DNA from: Pseudomonas entomophila | Lineage (GTDB): Bacteria > Pseudomonadota > Gammaproteobacteria > Pseudomonadales > Pseudomonadaceae | Assembly (NCBI RefSeq): GCF_029193575.1 | Contig: NZ_JARGCS010000006.1 | Location: 30,907 to 94,906, forward strand | Direction of reading: 5' to 3' | Length of the DNA stretch: 64,000 nt | In this document: positions 16,030-23,765 of the stretch, one piece after another | Numbering within the stretch: position 1 is the first letter of the stretch | Layout: each line of letters begins with the position of its first letter | Program-made: the position numbers and the translations under genes | Notes under the pieces: model-generated | The model's database searches: none | Told to the model about the DNA's origin: nothing | What the model saw: only the letters and a program-made list of their open reading frames with translations

Positions 16030-17637
16030 ATGCCCACCGCCAACCCACCCCGCCCGGGGACATTGCGCCACGCCCTCAAACGGCTGGGCCTGCTGGCCAG
16101 CGCCGCGCTGCTCGCCGCCGGCGCCCACGCCGCCCCGCGCGACGGCGGCGTGCTGAACCTGGTCGCCCAGCCCGAGCCGCCGTCGCTGATGCACGGGGTG
16201 GTCACCCACGTCTCCACCCAGTACGTCAGCGGCAAGATCCTCCAGGGCCTGCTGACCTTCGACACCACGCTCAAGCCGCAACCGGTGCTGGCGCGCGCCT
16301 GGAGTGTCTCGCCCGATGGCCTGGCCTACACCTTCGAGCTGCAACCCGATGTGCGCTGGCACGACGGCCAGCCGTTCAGCGCCGAGGACGTGCAGTTCAG
16401 CTTCCAGACCTTCTACCCCGAGGTCGACAAGCGCGTCGGCAGCGTGTTCAGCGAGTACGTGGCGTCGATCGACACCCCCACGCCGCTGCAAGTGACCTTC
16501 CACCTGAAGAAACCGTTCGCGCCGTTCCTCTCCCTGCTCGGCAGCGGCCTGCGCCCGGTGGTGCCCAAGCACCTCTACGCCGGCACCGACTTTCGCGCCA
16601 ACCCCTACAACCTCAAGCCCGTCGGCACCGGCCCGTTCGTCTTCCAGGAATGGAAACGCGGCGCCTACATCAAGCTGGTGAAGAACCCGGACTACTGGAA
16701 AAAGGGCCTGCCGCACCTGGACGCCATCGTCTTCCACGTGATCCCCGACGCTGCCTCGCGCGCCGCGGCCTTCGAGCGCGGCGACGTGCAGGTGCTGCGC
16801 AGCGGCGACGCCGACTACGCCGACCTCAAGCGCCTCGGCGCGCTGCCTGGCGTGCAGGCCTCGGAGCAGGGCTGGGAGCTGTACTCGGGCCTGGCCTTCC
16901 TGCAGTTCAACACGCGCAAGCCGCCGCTGGACAACCCCAAGGTGCGCCAGGCGATCCTTTATGCGCTGAACCGTCCGTTCATCGTTGACAACATCTTCTT
17001 CGGCGCCGGCAAGGTCGCGCCCGGGCCATTCGCCTCCAGCTCGCCCTACCACGACCCGCAGTTGCCGCAGTATGGCTACGACCTGGCCAAGGCCAAGGCG
17101 CTGATCGCCGAGGCCGGGGTCGACCTCAGCACGCTGCGCCTGCGTCTGCGCAACGGCGAGAAGGGCGGGGCCTGGGAGCGCCTGGCCGAATACACCCGCC
17201 AGGCCCTGCAACCCCTGGGCATCAAGGTGCAGGTGGTGACCTCGGACGCGGCCACCTGGTTCCAGCGCGTCAGCGACTGGGACTTCGACATGACCTACAA
17301 CTTCATCTTCCAGATCGGCGACCCGTACCTGGTCAACGCCTACCTGTACCGCTCCGACTACATCCTCAAGACCTCGCCGTTCGCCAACGTCGGTGGCTAC
17401 AGCAACCCCGAGGTCGACCGTTTGTGGGACCAGGTCGCCGACACGGCCGAGGGCCCGCAGCGCACGCAGTTGTACAGCCAGTTGGAGCAGCGCCTGAACG
17501 ATGACCTGCCGGTGGCGCCAATCTTCGAGATGCGCTACCCGACGCTGTTCCACGGCCAAGTGCAGAACCTGCTGCAGACCGCCACCAGCCTCAACGAAGA
17601 CTACGAGCGCGTCTACCTCGACGCCCCGGCGCCATGA
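16030..17637 (+). CDS. ABC transporter periplasmic solute-binding protein, peptide/opine/nickel family
   Basis: 535 residues from ATG 16030 behind AAGGAG. The signal peptide covers about 1-34 (KRLGLLASAALLAAGAHA). The SBP_bac_5 fold is shown by GKILQGLLTFD, LARAWSVSPDGLAYTFELQPDVRWHDGQPFSAEDVQFSFQ, VGTGPFVFQEW, NPDYW and NNPKVRQAILYALNRP-like stretches (DNPKVRQAILYALNRP). Ligand could be a peptide or peptide-like organosulfur compound. It has only three Met in the mature chain and no Cys. It heads an operon with permeases and ATPase linked by 4-base overlaps. Confidence 0.88.
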   Translation: MPTANPPRPGTLRHALKRLGLLASAALLAAGAHAAPRDGGVLNLVAQPEPPSLMHGVVTHVSTQYVSGKILQGLLTFDTTLKPQPVLARAWSVSPDGLAYTFELQPDVRWHDGQPFSAEDVQFSFQTFYPEVDKRVGSVFSEYVASIDTPTPLQVTFHLKKPFAPFLSLLGSGLRPVVPKHLYAGTDFRANPYNLKPVGTGPFVFQEWKRGAYIKLVKNPDYWKKGLPHLDAIVFHVIPDAASRAAAFERGDVQVLRSGDADYADLKRLGALPGVQASEQGWELYSGLAFLQFNTRKPPLDNPKVRQAILYALNRPFIVDNIFFGAGKVAPGPFASSSPYHDPQLPQYGYDLAKAKALIAEAGVDLSTLRLRLRNGEKGGAWERLAEYTRQALQPLGIKVQVVTSDAATWFQRVSDWDFDMTYNFIFQIGDPYLVNAYLYRSDYILKTSPFANVGGYSNPEVDRLWDQVADTAEGPQRTQLYSQLEQRLNDDLPVAPIFEMRYPTLFHGQVQNLLQTATSLNEDYERVYLDAPAP

Positions 17638-18626
17638 GCACGCTGCGGTTCCTCGTCGCGCGCCTGGGCCGGGCGTTGCTGATGATCGTCGGCGTGCTGG
17701 TGCTGAGCTTCCTGCTGGTGCGCCTGGCGCCCGGCGACCCGGCGCTGCTGATGGCCGGCGAGGCCGGGGTAGACGATGCCCAGTACATCGCCAGCCTGCG
17801 CCACGACATGGGCCTGGACCAGCCCCTGGCGCGCCAGCTGTGGCTGTACCTGGGCCAGGTCGCGCACCTGGACCTGGGCTACTCCTACCGCAACCAGGCC
17901 CCGGTGTGGGACCTGCTCGCCGAGCGCCTGCCGGCGACCCTGGGCCTGATGGGTACGGCCTTCGTGCTGTCGTCGCTGCTGGGCGTGGCCTTGGGCGTGC
18001 TCGCCGCACTCAGCCGCGAACGCCGGGGATGGCTCGACGGCCTGATCAGCCACGGCGCGCTGCTGCTCTATGCCACGCCGCCGTTCTGGCTGGCGTTGCT
18101 GCTGATCGTGCTGTTCTCGGTGACCCTCGACTGGCTGCCAGCGTTCGGCATGCAGACGGTCGCCGCCGACCTGCACGGCGGCGCTTGGCTGGCCGACCGG
18201 GCTCGCCACCTGGTTTTGCCATGCCTGTCGCTGAGCTTCCTGTTCCTGGCCCTGTACGTGCACCTGACCCGCGCCGCGACCCTCGAGGTACTGCGCCAGG
18301 AGCACGTGTACACCGCCCGCGCCAAGGGCCTGCGCCCTGGGCGCATCCTGTTCGCCCACGTGTTGCGCAATGCGCTGCTGCCGGTGGTGACCTTCGCTGG
18401 CCTGCAACTGGGCCAACTGGCCAGTGGCGCGTTGCTGGTGGAGGTGGTGTACGCCTGGCCGGGCATCGGCCGGTTGATGTACGAGGCCCTGGCCCAGCGC
18501 GACTACAGCGTGTTGCTGGGCGGCTTCTTGCTGATCTCGATACTGGTGGTCGGCTTCAACCTGTTGACCGACCTGGCTTGCCGCGCCCTCGATCCACGGA
18601 TCGGCGCCGCGGAGCCGACACGATGA
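17634..18626 (+). CDS. ABC transporter permease, DppB/OppB type
   Basis: 330 residues with six predicted membrane helices; the first is LLMIVGVLVLSFLLVRLAPGDPALL, with the RLAPGDP motif common to DppB proteins. The cytoplasmic EAA loop is VYTARAKGLRPGRILFAHVLRNALLP. The gene overlaps the binding-protein gene by ATGA and the next permease by ATGA. It forms half of the inner-membrane channel for the uptake system. Confidence 0.9.
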   Translation: MSTLRFLVARLGRALLMIVGVLVLSFLLVRLAPGDPALLMAGEAGVDDAQYIASLRHDMGLDQPLARQLWLYLGQVAHLDLGYSYRNQAPVWDLLAERLPATLGLMGTAFVLSSLLGVALGVLAALSRERRGWLDGLISHGALLLYATPPFWLALLLIVLFSVTLDWLPAFGMQTVAADLHGGAWLADRARHLVLPCLSLSFLFLALYVHLTRAATLEVLRQEHVYTARAKGLRPGRILFAHVLRNALLPVVTFAGLQLGQLASGALLVEVVYAWPGIGRLMYEALAQRDYSVLLGGFLLISILVVGFNLLTDLACRALDPRIGAAEPTR

Positions 18627-19471
18627 GGAGTCACACCGTGTGGCAACGTTTTATCGAGCAACGCCTGGCCGTGCTCGGCGCGGCATTCCTGCTGCTGCTC
18701 GGCGCCCTGGCGCTGGCGGCGCCGTGGCTCAGCCCGGCCTCGCCGTGGGAAATGAACGCCACGCCCATGCTGGCGCCCTTGCATGAGGCGGCGCACTGGC
18801 TGGGCAGCGACCTGTTGGGCCGCGACCTGGCCAGTGGGCTGCTGTACGGCGCGCGGGTGTCGCTGGCGGTGGGCCTGCTGGCCAGCCTGGCGACCCTGCT
18901 GGTGGGGCTGCTGGTCGGTGCCGTGGCCGGCTATTTCGGCGGCTGGGCCGATGCCGTGCTGATGCGCGTGGCCGAGTTCTTCCAAGTCATTCCGCAACTG
19001 GTGCTGGCGGTGATCCTGGTGGCGGTGCTGGAGCCGTCGCTGGGCACCATCGTCCTGGCCATCGCCCTGGTGGCCTGGCCCGGCGTGGCGCGCCTGGTGC
19101 GCAGCGAGTTCCTCAGCCTGCGCCAGCGCGAGTTCGTGCAGGCGGCGCGGGTGCTGGGGCAGTCGCCGTTGGCGATCGTCTGCCGGCAGATCCTGCCCAA
19201 CGCCCTCGCGCCGCTGCTGGTGACCCTGAGTTTCGTGATGGCCACGGCGATCCTCACCGAGGCGGCGCTGGCTTTTCTCGGCCTCGGCGACCCGGAGGCG
19301 ATGAGCTGGGGCTACATGATCAATGCCTCGCGCAACGTGCTGCGCGAGGCGTGGTGGATGAGCCTGCTGCCGGGGTTGGCGATCCTGTTCAGTGTGCTGG
19401 CAGTGAACCGCGTCGGTGAGGGCCTGCGGGTGGCCCTGGAGCCGGTGCGCCGGCAAGGAGAACAACCATGA
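18623..19471 (+). CDS. ABC transporter permease, DppC/OppC type
   Basis: 282 residues. It has the N-terminal helix, WLGSDLLGRDLASGLLYGARVSLAVG (family signature GTDxLGRDxxSRxxxGxRxSL) and EAA loop REFVQAARVLGQSPLAIVCRQILPNALAP. ATG 18623 overlaps the upstream stop. A GTG at 18638 with GAGGAG seven bases before it is an alternative start that would shorten the protein by five residues; both fit the domain. It pairs with the preceding DppB-type permease. Confidence 0.88.
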   Translation: MRSHTVWQRFIEQRLAVLGAAFLLLLGALALAAPWLSPASPWEMNATPMLAPLHEAAHWLGSDLLGRDLASGLLYGARVSLAVGLLASLATLLVGLLVGAVAGYFGGWADAVLMRVAEFFQVIPQLVLAVILVAVLEPSLGTIVLAIALVAWPGVARLVRSEFLSLRQREFVQAARVLGQSPLAIVCRQILPNALAPLLVTLSFVMATAILTEAALAFLGLGDPEAMSWGYMINASRNVLREAWWMSLLPGLAILFSVLAVNRVGEGLRVALEPVRRQGEQP

Positions 19472-21084
19472 GCGAGGCCCTGCTCGATATCCAGCACCTG
19501 AGCATCGCGCTGCCGGCGGGCGGTGAGCGCCACCATGCGCTGCACGACCTGTCGTTGCAGGTGCGTGCCGGTGAGTGCCTGTGCGTGGTCGGCGAGTCCG
19601 GCTCGGGCAAGTCGATGCTGGCCAAGGCCCTGCTGCGCCTGTTGCCGCACCCTTTGCGGGTGAGCGACGGGCAGGTGCGCTGGCGCGGTCGGGACCTTGC
19701 CACATTCGATGAAAGCGCCCTGCGCGCCTTGCGCGGGCATGACATCAGCATGGTCTTCCAAGAGCCGATGAGCGCGCTCAACCCGCTGCTCAGCGTTGGT
19801 CGACAGATCGACGAAACCCTTGCAGCCCATGGTGTGGCGAACGCTGCCCAGCGCCGTGCGCGCGTGCTCGAACTCTTGGGCTACGTCGGCCTGCCCGACC
19901 CCGAACGCCTGCGTCATGCCTACCCGTTCGAGCTGTCCGGTGGCCAGCGCCAGCGCGTGGTGATCGCCATGGCCCTGGCGTTCGCCCCGGCGCTGTTGAT
20001 CGCCGACGAGCCGACCTCGGCGCTGGACGTCAGCACCCAACGGCAGATCCTCGACCTGCTGCGGCGCATCCAGCGTGAGCAGGGCATGGCGATGCTGTTC
20101 ATTACCCACGACTTCGCCGTGGTCGAGGCCATCGCCGACCGTGTGCTGGTGCTGGAAAAGGGCCAGGTGGTGGAGCAGGGCACCGCGGCCCAGGTGCTGG
20201 GTGAGCCGCGTGCGGCCTATACCCGGCGGCTGCTCGACGCGGTCAGCGCCAGGCCGGCGCAGCCGCGCCCGGTGTTGCAGGGTGGCGCGCCGGTGTTGCA
20301 GGCGCGGCAGTTGGAAAAACACTTCAGCCGGCGCATCGGCTGGTGGGGGCGGCGCACCACCCGCGCGCTGGCCGGTGTCGACCTGCACCTGGGCGAAGGC
20401 GAGACCCTGGGCATCGTTGGCGAATCCGGCTCGGGCAAGTCGACCCTGGGCCGCTGCCTGGTGCGCCTGCTGCGCAGCGACGCTGGCAGCGTGCACTGGC
20501 ACGAGCACGACGTCACGCAACTGGCCGAGTCGCGCCTGCGCCCGTTGCGAGGTGGTGTGCAGATGATCTTCCAGGACCCGTTCGCCTCGCTCAACCCGCG
20601 CCAAACCATCGTCACGCAGTTGATGGCCGGCCCGTTGGCCCAGGGTCGCAGCGCGCGGCAGGCGGCGGACAAAGCGCGCGAGGCGCTGGCGCTGGTCGGC
20701 CTGCCGGAGAGCGCCCTGCAGCGCTACCCCCACGAGTTTTCCGGTGGCCAGCGCCAACGTATCGGCATCGCCCGCGCCCTGGCGGTGGAGCCGAAGGTGC
20801 TGATCGCCGACGAATGCGTGTCGGCCCTCGATGCGTTGATCCAGGTGCAGGTGCTCGAGCTGCTCGAAAGCCTGCAGCGGCGCTTGAAACTGAGTATCGT
20901 GTTCATCACCCATGACCTGCGCGTGGCCGCGCGGTTGTGCGACCGCATCGCGGTGATGCAGGCGGGGCAAGTGGTGGAGCAGGGCGCCACGGCGACGCTG
21001 CTGGCCCGACCGCGCCACGCCTACACGCGCACCTTGCTGCAAGGCTTCGACATTCAGGCGCGTACGCTGGAGGTCACGCCATGA
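19468..21084 (+). CDS. ABC transporter ATP-binding protein, fused DppD-DppF
   Basis: 538 residues made of two nucleotide-binding domains. Domain 1 has Walker A GESGSGKS (42-49), signature LSGGQRQRV and Walker B LLIADEPTSALD. Domain 2 has GESGSGKSTLGR (about 316-327), FSGGQRQRIGIA and LIADECVSALD, with Cys where most relatives have Pro. Between them is the linker typical of oligopeptide-type ATPases. Such fusions replace separate DppD and DppF. It energises uptake by the preceding permeases, and starts within the last codon of the preceding gene. Confidence 0.9.
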   Translation: MSEALLDIQHLSIALPAGGERHHALHDLSLQVRAGECLCVVGESGSGKSMLAKALLRLLPHPLRVSDGQVRWRGRDLATFDESALRALRGHDISMVFQEPMSALNPLLSVGRQIDETLAAHGVANAAQRRARVLELLGYVGLPDPERLRHAYPFELSGGQRQRVVIAMALAFAPALLIADEPTSALDVSTQRQILDLLRRIQREQGMAMLFITHDFAVVEAIADRVLVLEKGQVVEQGTAAQVLGEPRAAYTRRLLDAVSARPAQPRPVLQGGAPVLQARQLEKHFSRRIGWWGRRTTRALAGVDLHLGEGETLGIVGESGSGKSTLGRCLVRLLRSDAGSVHWHEHDVTQLAESRLRPLRGGVQMIFQDPFASLNPRQTIVTQLMAGPLAQGRSARQAADKAREALALVGLPESALQRYPHEFSGGQRQRIGIARALAVEPKVLIADECVSALDALIQVQVLELLESLQRRLKLSIVFITHDLRVAARLCDRIAVMQAGQVVEQGATATLLARPRHAYTRTLLQGFDIQARTLEVTP

Positions 21085-21186
21085 GCGTGCCCCGGCGTGG
21101 ATGCCAAGCCAACAACCCTAGCCCGCGCCTGCGCTTCGCTGGAGGCTGTCGGCGGCCCGATTCATTCGTTCATCAGGAGGCCCTGG

Positions 21187-22047
21187 GTGCCAATGGCTGA
21201 TAGCAAGCGTTTCTCCGACCTGCCGCAGGTACGCGGCGAGCGGCTCGAGGTGCGCCCTGGGCGGCACCTGAGCGTGGCCTTCCAGCCGGGTGACCAGCGG
21301 GCCGACACCGTGGTGTTCCTCGGCCACGGCAGTGGCGGCAACAAGGACCAATGGCGTGAACTGTGGCGCCGCCTTGGCGAGCAGGGCTACAGCCGCGTGG
21401 CCTGGGACCTGCTCGGCCACGGCGACAGCGACAAGCCCCACGGCACCGAGCACTACGCCTGGACGGCGCTGGTGGCTGATCAGCTGGCGTTGCTGGAGCG
21501 CTACGCCGGGCCACGCAACCTGGTGGTGGCCCATTCCTATGGCACGGGCCTGACCATGAGCACGCTGCTGGAGCAGCCCCGGCGTTTGCCGCAGGTGCGC
21601 ATCGATGGCGCCTTGCTGCTGGGCAGCCTGTTGCACCGGCCGCAGCGGGGTGGCGGGTTATTGAAGTTGCCGGCCTGGGTGCTGCAGATCATACGGCCGC
21701 TGCTGGCCCGCGATTTTCGCGACCGCGCCTGGCACCCGGTGGCGGACCGGGCGCTGGTGGCCTACGAGGAAGGGGTCGCCCGGCGCAATCGTCTGGATGT
21801 GTTCAAGTCGCTGATGAACAACGCGGGCTGGCCTGAAGCGCAGGCGCTGGCCGGGTTGACCTTGCCGATCGAGGTGGTGTCGGGGGACCGCGATGGCTTG
21901 ACCCCGGCCACGGCGGGGGAGGCATTGGCGCGGCAGCTGCCGGGTGGGGCGTTCGAGGTGCTCGGGCAGTGTGGGCACCAGTTGATGCTGGAGCGGCCAG
22001 GGGAGGTGTGGCGGGCGTTCGAGCGGTTGGTGGGGCGGGTGGGGTGA
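21187..22047 (+). CDS. alpha/beta-hydrolase
   Basis: 286 residues from GTG 21187, chosen because AGGAGG lies six bases upstream; ATG 21193 is two codons further. The fold is shown by TVVFLGHGSGGNKDQW (oxyanion HG), the nucleophile elbow AHSYGTG, VSGDRDGLTP (acid) and GQCGHQLMLERP (catalytic His). It is 102 bp downstream of the transporter ATPase gene on the same strand and may hydrolyse the imported ester or amide. The 155 bp between it and the next gene hold a partial REP motif (GCGGGGCAAGCTCGC) and an AT-rich promoter region. Confidence 0.8.
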   Translation: MPMADSKRFSDLPQVRGERLEVRPGRHLSVAFQPGDQRADTVVFLGHGSGGNKDQWRELWRRLGEQGYSRVAWDLLGHGDSDKPHGTEHYAWTALVADQLALLERYAGPRNLVVAHSYGTGLTMSTLLEQPRRLPQVRIDGALLLGSLLHRPQRGGGLLKLPAWVLQIIRPLLARDFRDRAWHPVADRALVAYEEGVARRNRLDVFKSLMNNAGWPEAQALAGLTLPIEVVSGDRDGLTPATAGEALARQLPGGAFEVLGQCGHQLMLERPGEVWRAFERLVGRVG

Positions 22048-22202
22048 TGCAGCGTCCGTGCCGGCCTTATCGCGGGGCAAGCTCGCTCGGAGAGAGGGGT
22101 GAGTGGTAAATAAAAATCGAATAACCATAAAATTTAATATTCCTTTTTGCGCTTAATCCTTTCAGGCACAGTGCGATCCTCCCCCGCGCCCCCAGGTTGG
22201 AC

Positions 22203-22712
22203 ATGGACTTCAGACCATCCCCCACCCAGCAGCTCCTCGGCCAGTTGTTCGCCCAGAACTACGCCTGGCTCTGCGCTCGCCTGCGCAGCCGCCTGCACTG
22301 CCCGCACAGCGCCGAGGACATCGCCGCCGAAGCCTTCGTGCGCATCCTCGGCTTGCCGCAGCCGGAAACCATCCGCGAACCCCGCGCGCTGCTTACCACC
22401 ATCGCCCAGCGCCTGTTGCAGGAAAGCTGGCGTCGCCGCGACCTCGAACGCGCCTACGTGCGTTGGATGAGCGAGCTGCCCGCGCCTTCGCAGCCCTCGC
22501 CCGAGGAGCTGCACCTTGTGGTCGACAGCCTGCTGCACCTGGACCGTGTGCTCGACCGCCTGCCAGGGCAGGGCAAGGCGGCGTTCATCCACAGCCAACT
22601 GGGCGGCCTGACCTACGCCGCGATCGCCGAGCGCCTGGGCATTTCGGTCAGCCGCGTGCAGCAGTACATGACCGAGGCGTTCCGCCTGTGTTACCTGGCG
22701 TTGGACGCATGA
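22203..22712 (+). CDS. ECF sigma factor, FecI-like
   Basis: 169 residues from ATG 22203; an in-frame TTG six bases earlier has no advantage. Region 2 is LLGQLFAQNYAWLCARLRSRL...AEDIAAEAFVRIL; region 4 is LDRLPGQGKAAFIHSQLGGLTYAAIAERLGISVSRVQQYMTEAF. These are iron-starvation-type sigma hallmarks. It is coupled by ATGA to a FecR-type regulator and followed by a receptor with a signalling domain, so it should direct transcription of that receptor on an outside signal. No convincing Fur box was seen before it; the upstream DNA is AT-rich with AATAACCATAAAATTTAAT. Confidence 0.88.
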   Translation: MDFRPSPTQQLLGQLFAQNYAWLCARLRSRLHCPHSAEDIAAEAFVRILGLPQPETIREPRALLTTIAQRLLQESWRRRDLERAYVRWMSELPAPSQPSPEELHLVVDSLLHLDRVLDRLPGQGKAAFIHSQLGGLTYAAIAERLGISVSRVQQYMTEAFRLCYLALDA

Positions 22713-23638
22713 GCGAGCAGGCGCTGGTGGAGGCGGCGGCGCAGTGGATGGCGCGGTTGCATTCGGGGCAGGTCAGCGAGGCCGAGGCCAAGGCGTTCCA
22801 GCAGTGGCACGACAGCCATCCACGGCATGCCCAGGTGTTCCAGCGCATGAGCCACGGCCTGGGGCAAGCCAAACGCCCGGGGTTGCAGGGGTTGTCCGAT
22901 ACCCAGGTGATCGATGCGTTGCGCGCGCCGCACAGCCGGCGCGCATTCCTCAAAGGCAGCCTCGGGGCGTTGGCCGCCGTCGGCATCGTCGGGGTGGGGT
23001 TGAAGGTGATCGATGCTCAGGTTTGGGCACCGGGCGACCTGCTGACCCTCACCGGGCAGCGGCGGACGTTCGAACTGGAGGGCGGCAACCGCCTGACCCT
23101 CAATGCGCAGACCCGGGTGAGCCCGGGGCGGCAGGCGTTGTACTTGCACCAGGGCGCGGTGCAACTGGAGTGTGTCGGCGCGCCGGTGGTCCTGGCGACG
23201 TCGCAGGCCCAGGTCGAAACCGGGCAGGGCGGGCGTCTGCTGCTGGAGCGGCGGGGCGAGGGCGAGGCCAGGCTCACGGTGCTGGCCAGCCAGGCCCGGT
23301 TGCGCGGCGAAGCGGGTGATGGGGTGCTGGTCAAGGCTGGGCAGCAGGCGTGGATAAAACCGCCCCAGGCGCCAAGCGTGGGGCGCGCCGACCCGGCGGC
23401 CACGGCCTGGCTCAGCGGCCTGTTGCAGGCCCATGAGCGACCGCTGGGGGAGGTGCTGGAGGCGCTGCGGGCTTATCACCACGGGGTGCTCAGGGTGTCG
23501 CCAGCGGCGGCGCGGTTACGGGTCAGCGGCGTGTTCACGCTGGATGACAGCGCGCGGGCGTTGCGCCTGATTGCCGCGACGTTGCCGGTCAGGGTGGTCA
23601 GTTACGGTGGGGTGTGGGTGAGCATCGAGGCAGTGTGA
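22709..23638 (+). CDS. FecR-like anti-sigma regulator with Tat-type motif
   Basis: 309 residues. The cytoplasmic N-terminus (DUF4880-like: AAAQWMARLHSGQVSEAEAKAFQQWHDS) contacts the sigma factor. A single membrane segment at about 83-103 (GSLGALAAVGIVGVGLKVI) is preceded by SRRAFLK at 76-82, a match to the twin-arginine consensus. The periplasmic FecR domain (TFELEGGNRLTLNAQTRV) follows, and the C-terminal STN-like part (LRVSGVFTLDDSARALRLIAATLPV) binds the receptor. Starts within the stop of the sigma gene. Confidence 0.87.
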   Translation: MSEQALVEAAAQWMARLHSGQVSEAEAKAFQQWHDSHPRHAQVFQRMSHGLGQAKRPGLQGLSDTQVIDALRAPHSRRAFLKGSLGALAAVGIVGVGLKVIDAQVWAPGDLLTLTGQRRTFELEGGNRLTLNAQTRVSPGRQALYLHQGAVQLECVGAPVVLATSQAQVETGQGGRLLLERRGEGEARLTVLASQARLRGEAGDGVLVKAGQQAWIKPPQAPSVGRADPAATAWLSGLLQAHERPLGEVLEALRAYHHGVLRVSPAAARLRVSGVFTLDDSARALRLIAATLPVRVVSYGGVWVSIEAV

Positions 23639-23765
23639 ATCCATGCCGGCCTCAAGGCTGTCGCCCACCAGGTAATAAGCTCAGCACCAATCGATCCAAG
23701 GCTTTTCTGCAGTTTTCCCGCGCTGGTTGCTCATTAACGCAAACCCCATCGCGGAACGTCCCCAC

